From: Petunia secreta
Lineage: Eukaryota > Streptophyta > Magnoliopsida > Solanales > Solanaceae
Length of the DNA: 64,000 nucleotides
NCBI GenBank assembly: GCA_029990175.1
Contig: JARKIP010000035.1
Coordinates: forward strand, 23,998,501 to 24,062,500
Direction of reading: 5' to 3'
Positions 52,747-64,000 of this stretch are shown piece after piece. Every line of letters starts with the position of its first letter. The first letter of the stretch is position 1. Under the pieces are notes generated by a model. It did no database searches. It saw only the letters and a program-made list of their open reading frames with translations, and was not told the origin of the DNA. The translations under genes and the position numbers were made by a program.

Positions 52747-54831
52747 TGAAACGACCTCGGTCAGTCGTTTCAGAAGTTAGGACTCCGATTGGCGTGCTGA
52801 TAATTTTAAAATATTCGTAAGGTCCATTAGGACCTGTCTGTAAAATTTGAGCTAAATCAGACCTCGTTTGGTAGGCATCGGAAGAAGGTTTCAGTTTTTA
52901 TTGTCAATAAATATTAAAAAGAGATTTTTGAGCTCGGTTTGGGCGAATGAGCTCCGGTTCGAAATTCGAAAGTGCCGTTAGGTTCGTATGATTATTTGTG
53001 ACTTTTGTGATTTTTTGAAAGTAAATTTCGATGTTGTTCGGCTATTTTCCGCTAAAATGCCGAAAGTTAAATAATTTGACATTTTTCCTTTAAATTCGCA
53101 TCTTGAGTTTCGGGAGTCCGATTTGAGATCCGTCTTTGCGAGTATGTTACATATATTTTGTATAACTTACTTGAAAAATTTGGGATCATTTCGACTTCTC
53201 TAGGGTTCCATTTTAATTTTAATCGTTGTAGCAAATTTATTAAAAAAAATAATAATTAAAAAATTAAACTAAAGGTCGGTTGGCTAAGGGATTACCTTAG
53301 CCATCAGCTACATACGTTATTCATGCAGAAACATTTTGAACAAAGCAGAGAAGAGAAAAACTAGAAAAGAGAGGATAAAAGGGAAAAAGGAGTGGAAAAA
53401 TAGTGGAATTTCTACCCCAAATCTTCAGGTAATGATGTTAACTCATTATCTTACCTTATTACGTGTGTTTGAATATATTTTTACGGTAAAAATAAGGATA
53501 TTAGACATCTCCCTAATGAATTAAATTGATAGTTTAACGGGTCAATTGGATCCCGATGATGTAAATGATTATATATTCGTACTCAGTGAGTTATAGGCAA
53601 CATATAAATATAATTTATTTAGGATTAGTTATGGGACTTTGAACCCTGTATATAGGCCTGGCCTGCATATTGCGTATGCGAATAGGGTATCAGGTTCCTA
53701 ACTGGATTGCCCTAAGCCATAAGGAATGAAGCCTTTAGCTTTATTTGATATAATTTTTCTACTTATTGAATAGAGCGGGATCGTTTGGCAGTTAATCCAA
53801 AGGAAAAAGCAGTGGTTGAGTAACAGGGCTAGCTTTGGAATAAGGTAAGTGATAATATCCATTTCTTTGGAGGCACCTGGCCTCATGGATTTTTTACCAC
53901 GTGTTTCTTACGTGTGTAGCTGCTGATAGACGTACTCATTACGCCTTAGCCTTTAATTTACGTTGTATATTATATGTTATGTCCTGTTGCTGGTATTGCA
54001 TTGAGTATCTGAGCATTGTACTTTGGCTATTATTACTGCATATACTTCCCGGTAATCGATGAAAGTCCCGAGCCGGTGAAGGGTCGTTACTGCATATACT
54101 TTCCGGTAGTCGATGAGAGTCCCGCGCCGGTGAAAGATCATTATTGTATATATCTCCTGGTAGACGATGAGAGTCCCGCGCCGGAAATAGGTTTCGGGCA
54201 CATGTGACCCCATTACATCATGATACATCATTGCATATCTTTATATGCATTTTTTTAGCTGTATAGATTTATTGCATTAATTATCTGTGAATGATTTATC
54301 TGGTTGACTTCTATGGCTTCTGTTTCCCTGACTAGTGTATCTATTTTTCGAGGTTGCTAGTTTGTCCTCACTTATTGAGTCCTTATGACTCACCCCCTAT
54401 TTTTTCTTGTGTTTTCTTTTCGTTCGGCAGATTCTGCTCCAGGACCCAGCCAGTCGTGCCGTGATTGAGGAGTAGTACGTTCTCAGCTGTCTACGGTGAG
54501 CCATCCTGTTCATTGCGGCCACCAACTTCAGATATTACAGTTTTCCTTACTTTTGCTCCCTTCGGGAGGTGTGTATATCTTTTGGCCTTCTTAGATGTCT
54601 GATCTGGAAACCTTTGAAACTGTGTATTCTGGGTAGTTAGTTGTATTATTCAGACAGCTTGTATGTTTGTCTATCCATGAGAGATATCTTATGTTGTTAA
54701 AGTTTGGTTCATTTTTATTTGAAGGTAATTCTTCACAATTTATATCGATTCAGTCAATAGGGTTCGCCCGACAGGTTTAGGGGAGGTGGTCGGGTGCCCG
54801 CACGGCCTAACCGAGAATTCGGGTAGTGTCA
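52747..54831 (+). repeat. 5' LTR of second Tekay-type element
   Basis: 2,085 bp, TGAAACGACC...GTAGTGTCA. Contains three 54-bp units at about 54033-54185. Confidence 0.9.
54033..54185 (+). repeat. 54-bp tandem repeat in 5' LTR (three units)
   Basis: Units start at 54033, 54087 and 54141 with 'ttactgcatatacttcc' or a variant and include 'gatgagagtcccg'. The 3' LTR has four such units (61389, 61443, 61497, 61551), so the number changed after insertion. Confidence 0.9.
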
Positions 54832-54833
54832 GT

Positions 54834-54845
54834 TGGTATCAGAGC
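54834..54845 (+). other. Primer-binding site of second Tekay-type element
   Basis: TGGTATCAGAGC two bases after the 5' LTR; initiator Met-tRNA type. Confidence 0.9.
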
Positions 54846-55021
54846 AAGGTTTAGAGTTTCAGATCATGACAGTGTCTAATAGAGTCTCGCTGATCGGGCG
54901 GAGACGTCCGTACCTATCTACGAGAGGCTATGATGGCATTTAGGCAGTTTCTCTTCTTTTTTTCCCTGTCGTGCGTGAGTCTTCTTATCTGAAGTTAAAT
55001 ATGTTTAATTTTCCGCAGTAA

Positions 55022-56560
55022 ATGGTGAGAACGCGTGCGAATGTTCGGCGAGAGGCGGAGGAGCCAGCGGTCGCCCCTATGCCTGCTGCTCCGCGAGGTG
55101 GAGGTGTTGGCTGCGGTAGAGGTCGTGGTCGAGGCAGAGGTAGAGTTGCCCAGGCCGCGAGGATTGTGGATCGTGTTGATCCTGCTGCAGAGGTTCCGGT
55201 AGTGTCAGCTTTTGCTGGGCAGGGGGAGCAGGGTTTATTCGTTACCCCCGCACTTCATGACGCTTTTATGAGATTCTTAGCGGTGCAGATGCCCCAGGGA
55301 CCTCCTATTCCTCAGGCTGCCGTAGATGCTCATATTCCTCAGGCTGCTGTGGATGCTTTTATTCCTCAGGCTGTTGTAGATGCTCCTATCCCTCAGGCAG
55401 CTCCTCAGGCTGCTGTAGATATTGGATCTCAAGTTCAGGAAGCCCCCATTCCAGCTCCACAGGTAGCCCCAGCAGTTCATGTTCTAGGTGGTCATGTTCC
55501 AAAGGTAGCAGGTGTTATACCTCCAGTTGTTCAGGATGGTCAGCCAGTCCAGGTAGCAGGTCAGGTTGATGATCCGGCAAGGTTGCCTTATTTTACTCGA
55601 CTTAGTCCTCCGAAGTTCTCTAGTAAAAAATCAGATAAGCTAAAGCCTCGTGAGTTTCTTGATCAATGTCAGCGTATCTTAGAGGCCCTTGGATATCTTG
55701 AGCAGTATGGAGCTGATTATACTGCTTTCCAGCTTGAGGGTCCAGCTTTAGCTTGGTGGACCGCACTCCGATCAGCTAGGCAGGGCTTACCTAAGCTGAC
55801 CTGGAGTGAGTTCTCTCATCGATTCATGGAGAAGTTTTTTCCCTCGCAGTCAGCAGGATGAGAAGAGGAGACAGTTTGAGAGGATTGGACAGGGTAACCT
55901 GTCAGTCACGGAGTACGAGCTTTTATTTTCAGAGATGTCCAGCTATGCTCTAGATCTTGTGCAGGAGCCCTCTGAGAGGGTCAGATGGCTCGTGAGATTG
56001 AGGCTGGTACTCTATTTGATGTCGCTGTTGATATTGCCAGGAGGTATGAGGCCTATCATAGATTGGAGATGGAGGAGTTAGAGCGGAGAGTAAGAGATCT
56101 CGTGGTCCAGGGCATTCTAGTGCCTCGTATGGAGGTAGGAGTTATCAGCAGCAGAGTAGGCCTCCTGTCAGACCAGCTCAGTTTCCAGCGCGTAGTTTTC
56201 AGGACGCGCCAGGACCTCGACGGGGTCATCCCTAGCTCCTTCCTAGTAGTCATCAGCAGTTTGTGCAACGCCAGTATGGCCCAGTGTGTTTCCATTGTCG
56301 TGAGCTACGACATCATAAGAAAGATTGCCCTTATCTCTATCAGCAGGGTAGTAGCAGTTCTTTCCCTCGCCCTCCAGCGCCTATGCAGCAGCAGCCTCAG
56401 GGTGCCCCTTCAGGGTCTCAGCCAGCTAGAGGTGCACCACCATCTGGTAGAGATCGGGGTCGTGGTTCAGGTGGTCCCTCCAGGTTGGATCTCAGGGTGG
56501 TAGTTCGGCTCAGCCGCAGAGATAGCTATATGCACTGCCGGCCAGGCAGGATGCTGAGGC
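55022..56560 (+). pseudogene. Tekay gag, frameshifted
   Basis: Starts MVRTRANVRREAEEPAV, then a Gly/Arg-rich run (GCGRGRGRGRGRVAQAA) and a short Pro/Gln/Ala repeat (IPQAAVDAHIPQAAVDAFIP). The capsid part has LKPREFLDQCQRILEALGY and WSEFSHRFMEKFFP. A frameshift near 55855 moves it to another frame (RRQFERIGQGNLSVTEYELL), then others near 55980 and 56250. The knuckle CFHCRELRHHKKDCP (C-x2-C-x4-H-x4-C) is at about 56281-56325; Leu-Arg stands where Gly is usual. A Gln/Pro/Gly-rich linker leads to the protease. Confidence 0.87.
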
Positions 56561-56589
56561 ATCACCAGCTGTTGTTACAAGTATTTTAT

Positions 56590-59500
56590 CTGTTTGTAGT
56601 CGAGATGTATATTCTTTGGTGGATCCAGGATCTACATATTCATATGTATCTCCTTATTTTGCTTTGGGTTTTCATGTTGATTATATGTGTCTTCGTGATC
56701 CATTCTATGTTTCTACTCCTATTGGAGACATTATCATCGTGGATCAAGTTTATCCAGTTTATACCATATCTTTTGGGGGTCGTGAGACACTGGTAGATCT
56801 TCTAATCCTAGATATGGTTGATTTTGATGTTATTATTGGCATGGATTGGCTGGCGTCGTGTCATGCCACATTAGATTGTCATGCCAAGTCTCTTCAGTTG
56901 TCTCTTCCTTGTTCAGCACCGGTGGTGTGGCAGGGCTCTTATTTTCCACCAATAGGGCATGTTATTTCTTTCCTGAAGGCAAAGCGGATGATGGATAAAG
57001 GGTGTTCAGCTTATCTTGCCATGGTTCGGGATACCACTGTGGAGATTCCATCCCTTGATTCTATTTCTGTCGTTAGGGAGTTCCCTTATGTGTTTCCAGA
57101 TGATTTGCCAGGACTTCCTCCTAATCGAGAGATCGAGTTTGGCATTGATATTGTGCCAGGGACTCAGCCTATTTCTATCCCTCCTTATCGTATGGCTCCA
57201 TCAGAGTTAAAGGAGCTGAAGGAGCAGTTGCAAGATTTGCTTGATAAGGGGTTCATCAGGCCGAGTATTTCTCCATGGGGTGCTCATGTTCTATTCATGA
57301 AAAAGAAAGATGAGATTATGAGGATGTGTATTGATTATCGTCAGCTAAATAAGGTCACCATCAGGAATAAGTATCCCTTGCCTCGCATTGATGATTTGTT
57401 TGATCAGTTGCAGGGTGCCAAATTCTTTTCTAAGATCGATCTGCGATCTGGCTATCATCAGCTAAAGATTCGCGAGTCAGATATCTCGAAGTCTGCTTTT
57501 AGGATTCGTTACGGCCATTATGAGTTCCTAGTTATGTCTTTTGGGCTGACTAATGCCCCTGCAGCCTTTATGGATCTCATGAACCGGGTGTTTAAGGCAT
57601 TCCTTGATTCCTTTGTCATTATCTTCATTGATGATGTTCTTATTTATTCTCGTAGCCACGAGGAGCATGATTATCATCTGAGGGTGGTTCTTCAGACCCT
57701 CCGTGATCGTAAGTTGTATGCCAAGTTCTCGAAATGTGAGTTTTGGCTTGATTCTGTAGCATTTTTGGGTCACGTGGTATCTAGTGAAGGTGTCAAGGTT
57801 GATCTGAAGAAGATTGAAGGAGTGCAGAAATGGCCTCGTCCTACCACTCCGACGGAGATTCGCAGCTTCCTTGGATTGGCAGGTTATTATTGGAGGTTTG
57901 TGGAAAAGTTCTCTACTATTGCAGCTCCCAGGACTCGCTTGACGCAGAAGGCGTTTCAGTTTCGATGGTCCGATGAGTGTGAGGCCAGCTTCCAGTAGCT
58001 TAAGGCCTTATTGACTTCAGCTCCAGTGCTATCTCTTCCTTCGGGCATCGGTGGATTCGTAGTTTATTGTGATGCATCTCGTGTGGGCCTTGGTTGTGTT
58101 CTTATGCAGCACGGGAAGGTAATTGCTTATGCTTCCAGACAGTTGAAGCCGAATGAGAAGAATTATCCGACTCATGATTTAAAATTGGCAGCTGTGGTCT
58201 TTGCTTTGAAGATATGGAGGCATTACCTTTATGGCGAGCCTTGTGAGGTGTATACGGATCATAAGAGTCTGCAGTATCTTCTCTCTCAGAAAGATCTTAA
58301 CGGCCGACAGCGGAGGTGGCTTGAATTAATTAAAGATTATGATCTCACTATCCACTATCATCCTGGGAAGGCGATCGTGGCAGCGGATGCTTTGAGCAGG
58401 AAGTCCATGGGCAGCATGGCTTTTCTTTATGCTGATATGAGACCATTGGCTCTAGAATTGCAGTCCCTTGGCGACTTTGGCGTGAGATTTCTTCTCCCAG
58501 ACTCAAGTCGAGTCTTAGCATGTATTGCAGCTCAGTCTTCCTTAGTCAATGAGATTAAGGGAAGACAGTTTGAGGATCCTCATCTATAGGAGTTGCGTGG
58601 TCGTGTCCTAAGTAGAGGAGTTCCCTTTTTCGAGCTTGATTCAGATGGAATTCTTCGGTTTAATGGTTGACTCTGTGTTCCTGATGTTGGGGATTTGAGG
58701 CAGTCAAGTGCTCGGTGAAGCTCATAGCTCGCACTATTCTATTCATCCTGGTATTACGAAAATGTATCAGGACCTCCGAGAGCTATACTGGTGGAAGGGG
58801 ATGAAGCGAGATGTATTTGATTATGTATCTCGTTGCTTGAACTGTTAGCAGGTTAAGTTCGAGCACTCGAGACCAGCAGGGCTAGCTCAGGCATTGCCCA
58901 TTCCCGAGTGGAAGTGGGAGCACATCACGATGGATTTTATAGTTGGTTTGCCAAAGACCCTGCGGCGCCATGATTCTGTCTGGGTTATTGTCGACCGACT
59001 GACTAAATCAGCTCACTTTATCCCTATAAAGACTACTGATTTAGCTCAGAGATTGGCTCGGATTTTCATTGATCAGGTGGTTAGGCTGCATGGTACTCCT
59101 GTATCTATTATATCAGATCGTGGTTCCCAGTTTACTTCTCAGTTCTGGCAGTCTTTTCAGATAGAGTTGGGGACCCAGGTGCAGCTTAGCACAACATTCC
59201 ATCCTCAGACTGACGGTCAGTCCGAGCGGGTTATTCAAATTCTGGTGGACATGTTGAGAGCTTGTGCACTTGACTTCGGGGGTTACTGGGATGATCATTT
59301 GGCGTTAGTAGAGTTCTCTTATAATAATAGCTACCAGTCTTCCATTCAGATGGCTCTATTTGAGGCCTTATATGGTCGTCGATGTCATTCTCCTATTGGC
59401 TGGTTTGAGTCTCGAGATGTTGAGGTGATGAGTTCAGATATGGTTCGTCAGACTCTTGATGTTTTTCGTGTTATTCAAGATCGTTTACGGACCGCCCAAA

Positions 59501-59996
59501 GTAGGCAGATTTCATACTCGAACCGGAGGAGCCGAGAGTTAGAGTTCGAGGTCGGGGACATGATATTTCTGATGTGTCACCGATGCAAGGTGTAAAGAGA
59601 TTTGGTAGGAAAGGAAAGCTTAGTCCCAGGTTCATTGGCCCTTTCCGTATCGAGAAGCGTATTGGTAAGGTAGCTTATCGGCTCGACTTGCCAGCTTCTA
59701 TGCTAGTTCACCCATTTTTCCATGTATCGATGCTCCAGAAGTGTATTCGCGATCCTTCCGAAGTGATCGAATTAGACCCTGCTCAGCTAGATGTGAATCT
59801 GGCTTACGAGGAGTTCCCAGTTTCTATAGTAGCGCGTGATGTCCGGATTCTTCGTTCGAAGCAGATTCCGATGGTTCGAGTACGATGGAATAATCGTCCA
59901 CGTGATGAGGACACTTGGGAGCTTGAGTCCAGTATGCGTGAGAAGTATCCTTACCTCTTCGACGATTCAGGTTTGAACTTGATCTTTAAAGTCTAA
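56590..59996 (+). pseudogene. Tekay pol: protease, RT, RNase H, integrase, chromodomain; several stops
   Basis: Protease: LVDPGSTYSYVS, with DPG where DSG is usual, and IIGMDWLASCHATLDC. RT: KEQLQDLLDKGFIRPSISPW, CIDYRQLNKVTIRNKYPLPR and catalytic FIDDVLIYSR (about 57630). A stop at 57997 splits RT from RNase H (VVYCDASRVGLGCVLMQHGK; ADALSRKSMGS). Stops near 58587 and 58668 and a frameshift precede integrase (YYSIHPG-like zinc region, CLNC then stop; TMDFIVGLPK; IISDRGSQFTSQFW; HPQTDGQSERV). A frameshift near 59575 leads to KRFGRKGKLSPRFIGPFRI, HPFFHVSMLQKC and the chromodomain-like end (VRWNNRPRDEDTWELESSMR), stop 59994-59996. The chromodomain may guide integration to heterochromatin. Confidence 0.9.
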
Positions 59997-60101
59997 AAGT
60001 TCTAATCATTGTATATGATTTTGGTTTTGTAGTAAATGTCATTGAAAATTCGTGTAAGCATTCTTATTAGAGGTGTGAAATCTATTTTAGACTCTTGCTC
60101 G

Positions 60102-60135
60102 TTCGAGGACGAACGAGAGTCTAAGTGGAGGAGAA
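60102..60135 (+). other. TTCGAGGACGAA motif and polypurine tract
   Basis: TTCGAGGACGAA at 60102-60113 and the tract GTGGAGGAGAA at 60125-60135, directly before the 3' LTR. Confidence 0.8.
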
Positions 60136-62241
60136 TGAAACGACCTCGGTCAGTCGTTTCGGAAATTAGGACTCCGATTGGCGTGCTGATAATTTTAAAA
60201 TATTCGTAAGGTCCATTAGGACCTGTCTGTAAAATTTGAGCTAAATCAGACCTCGTTTGGTAGGCATCGGAAGAAGGTTTCAGTTTTTATTGTCAATAAA
60301 TATTAAAAAGAGATTTTTGAGCTCAGTTTGGGCGAATGAGCTCCGGTTCGAAATTCGAAAGCGCCGTTAGGTTCGTATGATTATTTGTGACTTTTTTGAT
60401 TTTTCGAAAGTAAATTTCGATGTTGTTCGACTAGTTTTCGCTAAAATGCCGAAAGTTAAATAATTTGACATTTTTCCTTTAAATTCGCAACTTGAGTTTC
60501 GGGAGTCCGATTTGAGATCCGTCTTCGCGAGTATGTTACATATATTTTGTATAACTTACTTGAAAAATTTGGGATCATTTCGACTTCTCTAGGGTTTCAT
60601 TTTAATTTTAATCGTCGTAGTAATTAAAAAATTAAACTAAAGGTCGGTTGGCTAAGGGATTACCTTAGCCATCAGCTACTTACGTTATTCACGGAGAAAC
60701 ATTTTGAACAAAGCAGAGAAGAGAGAAATTAGAAAAGAGAGAGGAAAAAAGGGAAAAAGGAGTGGAAAAATAGTGGAATTTCTACCCCAAATCTTCAGGT
60801 AATGATGTTAACTCATTATCTTAGCTTATTACGTGTGTTTGAATATATTTTTACGGTAAAAATAAGGATATTAGACATCGCCCTAATAACTTAAATTGAT
60901 AGTTTAACGGGTCAATTGGACCCTGATGAGGAAAATGATTATATATTCGTACTCAGTGAGTTATGGGCAACATATAGGGTTTGGTTATGGGACTTTGAAC
61001 CCTGTATATAGGCCTGACCTGCGTATTGCGTATGCGAATAGGGTATCAGGTTCCTAACTGGATTGCCCTAAGACATAAGGAATGAAACATTTAGCTTTAT
61101 TTGATATAATTTTTCTGCTTATTGAATAGAGCGGGATCATTGGGCAGTTAATCCAAAGGAAAAAGCAGTGGTTGAGTAACAGGGCTAGCTTTGGAATACG
61201 GTAAGTGATTATATCCATTTCTTTGGAGGCACCTGGACTCGTAGATTTTCTACCACGTGTTTCTTACGTGTGTAGCTGCCGATAGGCGTACTCATTACGC
61301 CTTAGCCTTGAATTTACATTGTATATTATATGTTATGTCCTGTTGCTGGTATTGCATTGAGTATCTGAGCATTGTAATTTGGCTATCATTACTGCATATA
61401 CTTCCCGGTAATCGATGAGAGTCCCGAGCCGGTGAAGGGTCATTACTGCATATACTTCCCGGTAGTCGATGAGAGTCCCGTGCCGGTGAAAGATCATTAC
61501 TGCATATACTTCCCGATAGTCGATGAGAGTCCCGTGCCGGTGAAAGATCATTATTGTATATATCTCCTGGTAGACGATGAGAGTCCCGCGCCAGAGATAG
61601 GTTTCGGGCACATGTGACCCCATTGCATCATGATACATCATTGCATATCTTTATATGCATTTTTTTTAGCTGTATAGATTTATTGCATTAATTATCTGTG
61701 AATGATTTATCTGGTTGACTGCTATGGCTTCTGTTTCCCTGACTAGTGTATCTATTTTTTGAGGCTGCCAGTTTGTCCTCACTTATTGAGTCCTTATGAC
61801 TCACCCCCTATTTGTTCTTGTGTTTTCTTTTCGTTCAGCAGATTCTGCTCCAGGACCCAGCCACTCGCGCCGTGATTGAGGAGTAGTACGTTCTCAGCTG
61901 TCTACGGTGAGCCATCCTGTTCATTGCGGCCACCAACTTCAGATATTACAATTTTCCTTACTTTTGCTCCCTTCGGGAGGTGTGTATATATTTTGGCCTT
62001 CTTAGATGTCTGATCTGGAAACCTTTGAAACTGTGTATTCTGGGTAGTTAGTTGTATTATTCAGACAGCTTTATGTTTGTCTATCCATGAGAGTTATCTT
62101 ATGTTGTTAAAGTTTGGTTCATTTTTATTTCAAGGTAATTCTTCACAATTTATATCGATTCAGTCAATAGGGTTCGTCCGACAGGTTTAGGGGAGGTGGT
62201 CGGGTGCCCGCACGGCCTAACCAAGAATTCGGGTCGTGTCA
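60136..62241 (+). repeat. 3' LTR of second Tekay-type element
   Basis: 2,106 bp, TGAAACGACC...GTCGTGTCA. It has four 54-bp units (61389-61595) and several indels relative to the 5' LTR, for example near 60610 and 60975. Confidence 0.9.
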
Positions 62242-62246
62242 CAAGT

Positions 62247-63798
62247 GGTTCACCAACAAAGGAAAAGGAGACATCAAGTGATGAGTCTCCAAGTCCTAGA
62301 TTCCGGGTTGATGTTAAAAGTCCACCTACTCCGGCCATGGGTATTCTTGGGCCTCGTTCTAATTCACCCAAATTTGAGAGACAAAAGAATGAGAGGAGTA
62401 AGGGAGCGACCGGTGACAACTCTCGCATGGAAAAAGGAGAGATTGTGATGAGTGATGTGAGTGAGTTGTCGCCACCTGAATCTACACCCAACCTTGGGAA
62501 AAAATGAGGGAAAAGAAAGAGGGAAAAAGAATCATTGAGAGTGAGGACCCTCTTTACTCTAACCTTAACCTTTTATCTTTTTCTTCTATTTGTTTGAATT
62601 TTTGTGTAGGGATTCTTGGAGGCAAACCAATGGAGCCTCAACCATGTTCCATCATGGGAAGATAAGGTGAAGGAGATTCCAAATATGAGCTACGAGGAGA
62701 AGAAGCTAGCCATAACGGATGCAACTCAAGTGTAAGTGTTAGTTCTTCTTCCCATGAGCATATTACTTCCTTGTCTTGTGTTAGTGTTTGTGATAACTCC
62801 ACACTAGTTGATGGTATGTATGATTACAATGTGTTTGCAACTAGTGTAGAGCCTTTGGGTCAACTTGTGAGTGAAAATGAACCACTAGTTGAGAGGATTG
62901 AAAAGGCACATCATGATGTGAGCTCGGTTTTTATTGAACCTCTCTTTAGTGAACATATTGAAGTTGACCTTGTTTGTGGACCTTGTTATGACCCCTCAAC
63001 CATATTTGATAAGGAGAAGATGAATTACGTGATTATCCTATTCTTCCCTTTGATTGCTTACTTGCTAGTGGTTGTCTCTTGTGTCGTAGTGAGGATGGTT
63101 TTGACCTTGAGGAGTCTCTAAAGTGTGAGATGGATCGATTTATTTTCGATGACTCCTCGAATGAGAGTGAAGGACCTAGTCTTGATACTATGCTTTTGTG
63201 TAACCATAAATTTGAGGTGCATGCCTTTACATTTCCATTGTTGGAAGGCAATCTCATTTGTGGTAGTGAATTGTATCGGACTAGGGTTGCTAGTAAAATC
63301 GAACCTCCATGGTTTGTAAAGTTGGGCTCTATGGATTATCCATTGTTTGGTACTCCAAGTGAGGAGAGTGGTCTTGATATTTGTCGTTTTGACCCATGTT
63401 CTAGCTGTCCTAGCCTTCATTGCGTGGACTATAATGAAGAAGAACCTATTTTGGAGACCTTTCTTTGGAGTGTGTCTAGCGAGGAGGATTGTCTTGGGGG
63501 CGACTTTACAGGTGAGGAGGTACCTCTCGGTGTGTGTAAGAGTGCTTCTAAGAAGGGGAGTGGAGCATTCGATGTTAGTTGTGAATTGAACTATTTTACT
63601 TACTCCATCCTATATGTTGAGCACACCTTAAGTGTTGAGCATGCCAAAGCCGATATGTCACTTGGTAATAAAATTGATTTGAAGGCTTGGTGTGTCGGTC
63701 CTAAGCTTAGGGATTATAGGAAATTTGATTGCTACATATTGCATGACCTTGATCTCTTTGCTTGTTTTGATTATGAGTGCTTGTTCTTGTTGAGCTAA
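62247..63798 (+). pseudogene. Retropepsin-like ORF, copy 2, C-terminal half
   Basis: Resumes after the CAAGT duplication with GSPTKEKETSSDESPSPRF and follows copy 1: PPTPAMGILGPRSNSPKFER, GILGGKPMEPQPCS, YNVFATSVEPLGQLVSENEP. Frameshifts occur near 62500 and 63020 and a stop near 62662. From 63079 the frame is open for 239 codons and very like copy 1 (CEMDRFIFDDSSNESEGPSL; ELNYFTYSILYVEHTLS; FDCYILHDLDLFACF), ending TAA at 63796-63798, some 50 codons before the stop in copy 1. No known family recognised in this half. Confidence 0.82.
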
Positions 63799-64000
63799 GA
63801 ATTTATTGTTTCCTTTGGGAACATACGCTTTTTAATTGGTATTGACACTTGGCTCTATCACAAGAGTGTGTTTTTCACACCACTTGCACTTATTCTTGTT
63901 AAGCTAACCTACTTGTGAAGTAGGAAGATTTGTTTGTGCTTGATTTGATTGTAGGCGTTGATGGTTTGATTTTAAGGACGAAATCCTTTCAAGAAGGAAA
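63799..64000 (+). other. 3' end of non-autonomous copy 2
   Basis: Still similar to the end of copy 1: the remnant of the ORF end ('tggctctatcacaagagtg') and 'aaggacgaaatcctttcaag', a changed form of the hairpin motif, then the purine run at which the window ends. The 3' LTR should start within a few bases. Confidence 0.7.

Larger units (their letters stand above)
52747..62241 (+). mobile_element. Second Tekay-type Ty3/gypsy retrotransposon
   Basis: LTRs 52747-54831 and 60136-62241, perfect CAAGT duplication (52742-52746, 62242-62246), primer site 54834-54845, polypurine tract before 60136. The two LTRs differ by scattered substitutions (some percent, not counted), small indels and one 54-bp repeat unit, so it is clearly older than the Tekay-type element at 2196. 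Gag-pol is complete in domain content, with several stops and frameshifts. It is inserted in the ORF of non-autonomous copy 2. Confidence 0.92.
49628..64000 (+). mobile_element. Non-autonomous LTR retrotransposon, copy 2, split by a Tekay-type element
   Basis: 5' LTR 49628-50434, primer site at 50437, leader to 51387, ORF from 51388. The Tekay-type element at 52747-62241 interrupts it, and the window ends just inside its polypurine tract ('ctttcaagaaggaaa'), so the 3' LTR lies outside. Gene order and most of the protein match copy 1. Stops and frameshifts show it is older. Confidence 0.87.

Overview
This window is plant nuclear DNA. It holds one spliced host gene of the WAT1/UMAMIT (EamA) transporter family, plant Ty3/gypsy clades (Tekay/Del, Athila, Tat/Retand and Ogre-like), a Ty1/copia element and a Mutator-like element. 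The style of the Ogre and Tekay LTR ends suggests an asterid, probably Solanaceae; that is inference from familiarity, not a search. Nearly everything outside the host gene is transposon, and most element genes are broken.

Left part (1-25317): four LTR retrotransposons lie inside one another. The outermost is a Tat/Retand element (+). Only its right half is here (18476-25317): archaeal-type RNase H, integrase, a tRNA-like sequence, an intron-bearing gene in antisense with its own TATA box, and the 3' LTR. An Athila element (-; LTR 17174-18475, gag-protease 14596-17051) sits inside it. An Ogre-like element (-; LTR 11946-14595, leader 1-2195) sits inside Athila. A Tekay-type element (+; 2196-11939) sits inside Ogre, exactly between its LTR and primer-binding site. 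The Tekay LTRs differ at only six sites that I counted, yet its gag-pol is full of stops and lacks protease, so it must have been moved in trans. The Ogre LTR carries a piece of a vacuolar ATPase subunit c gene.

Middle part (25318-48245): a foldback element, then the host gene in seven exons from 26809 to 47868. Intron 1 holds a 410-bp tandem duplication. Intron 2 holds a decayed copia element (29567-40651), whose gag is split by a very young non-autonomous LTR element (30350-36240). Exon 5 is split by a 5.2-kb Mutator-like element (41799-47027) with a 9-bp target duplication. The gene also has a nonsense codon in exon 5 and a frameshift in exon 6, so it is a pseudogene in this assembly.

Right part (48246-64000): a solo Athila LTR, then a second, older copy of the non-autonomous family (from 49628, running off the window), split by another Tekay-type element (52747-62241).

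The most interesting content is the non-autonomous family. Two copies share LTR style, a Met-tRNA primer site, a TTCGAGGACGAA-type motif before the polypurine tract, and one long ORF (about 1,009 codons, intact in the young copy). That ORF has an acidic Tyr/Asp-rich N-terminus, a retropepsin-like domain lacking its catalytic Asp, and a conserved C-terminal half I cannot assign. The two copies also carry different GC-rich palindrome arrays (GCGATCGC against GGCGGACCGCC) at equivalent positions in LTR and leader.
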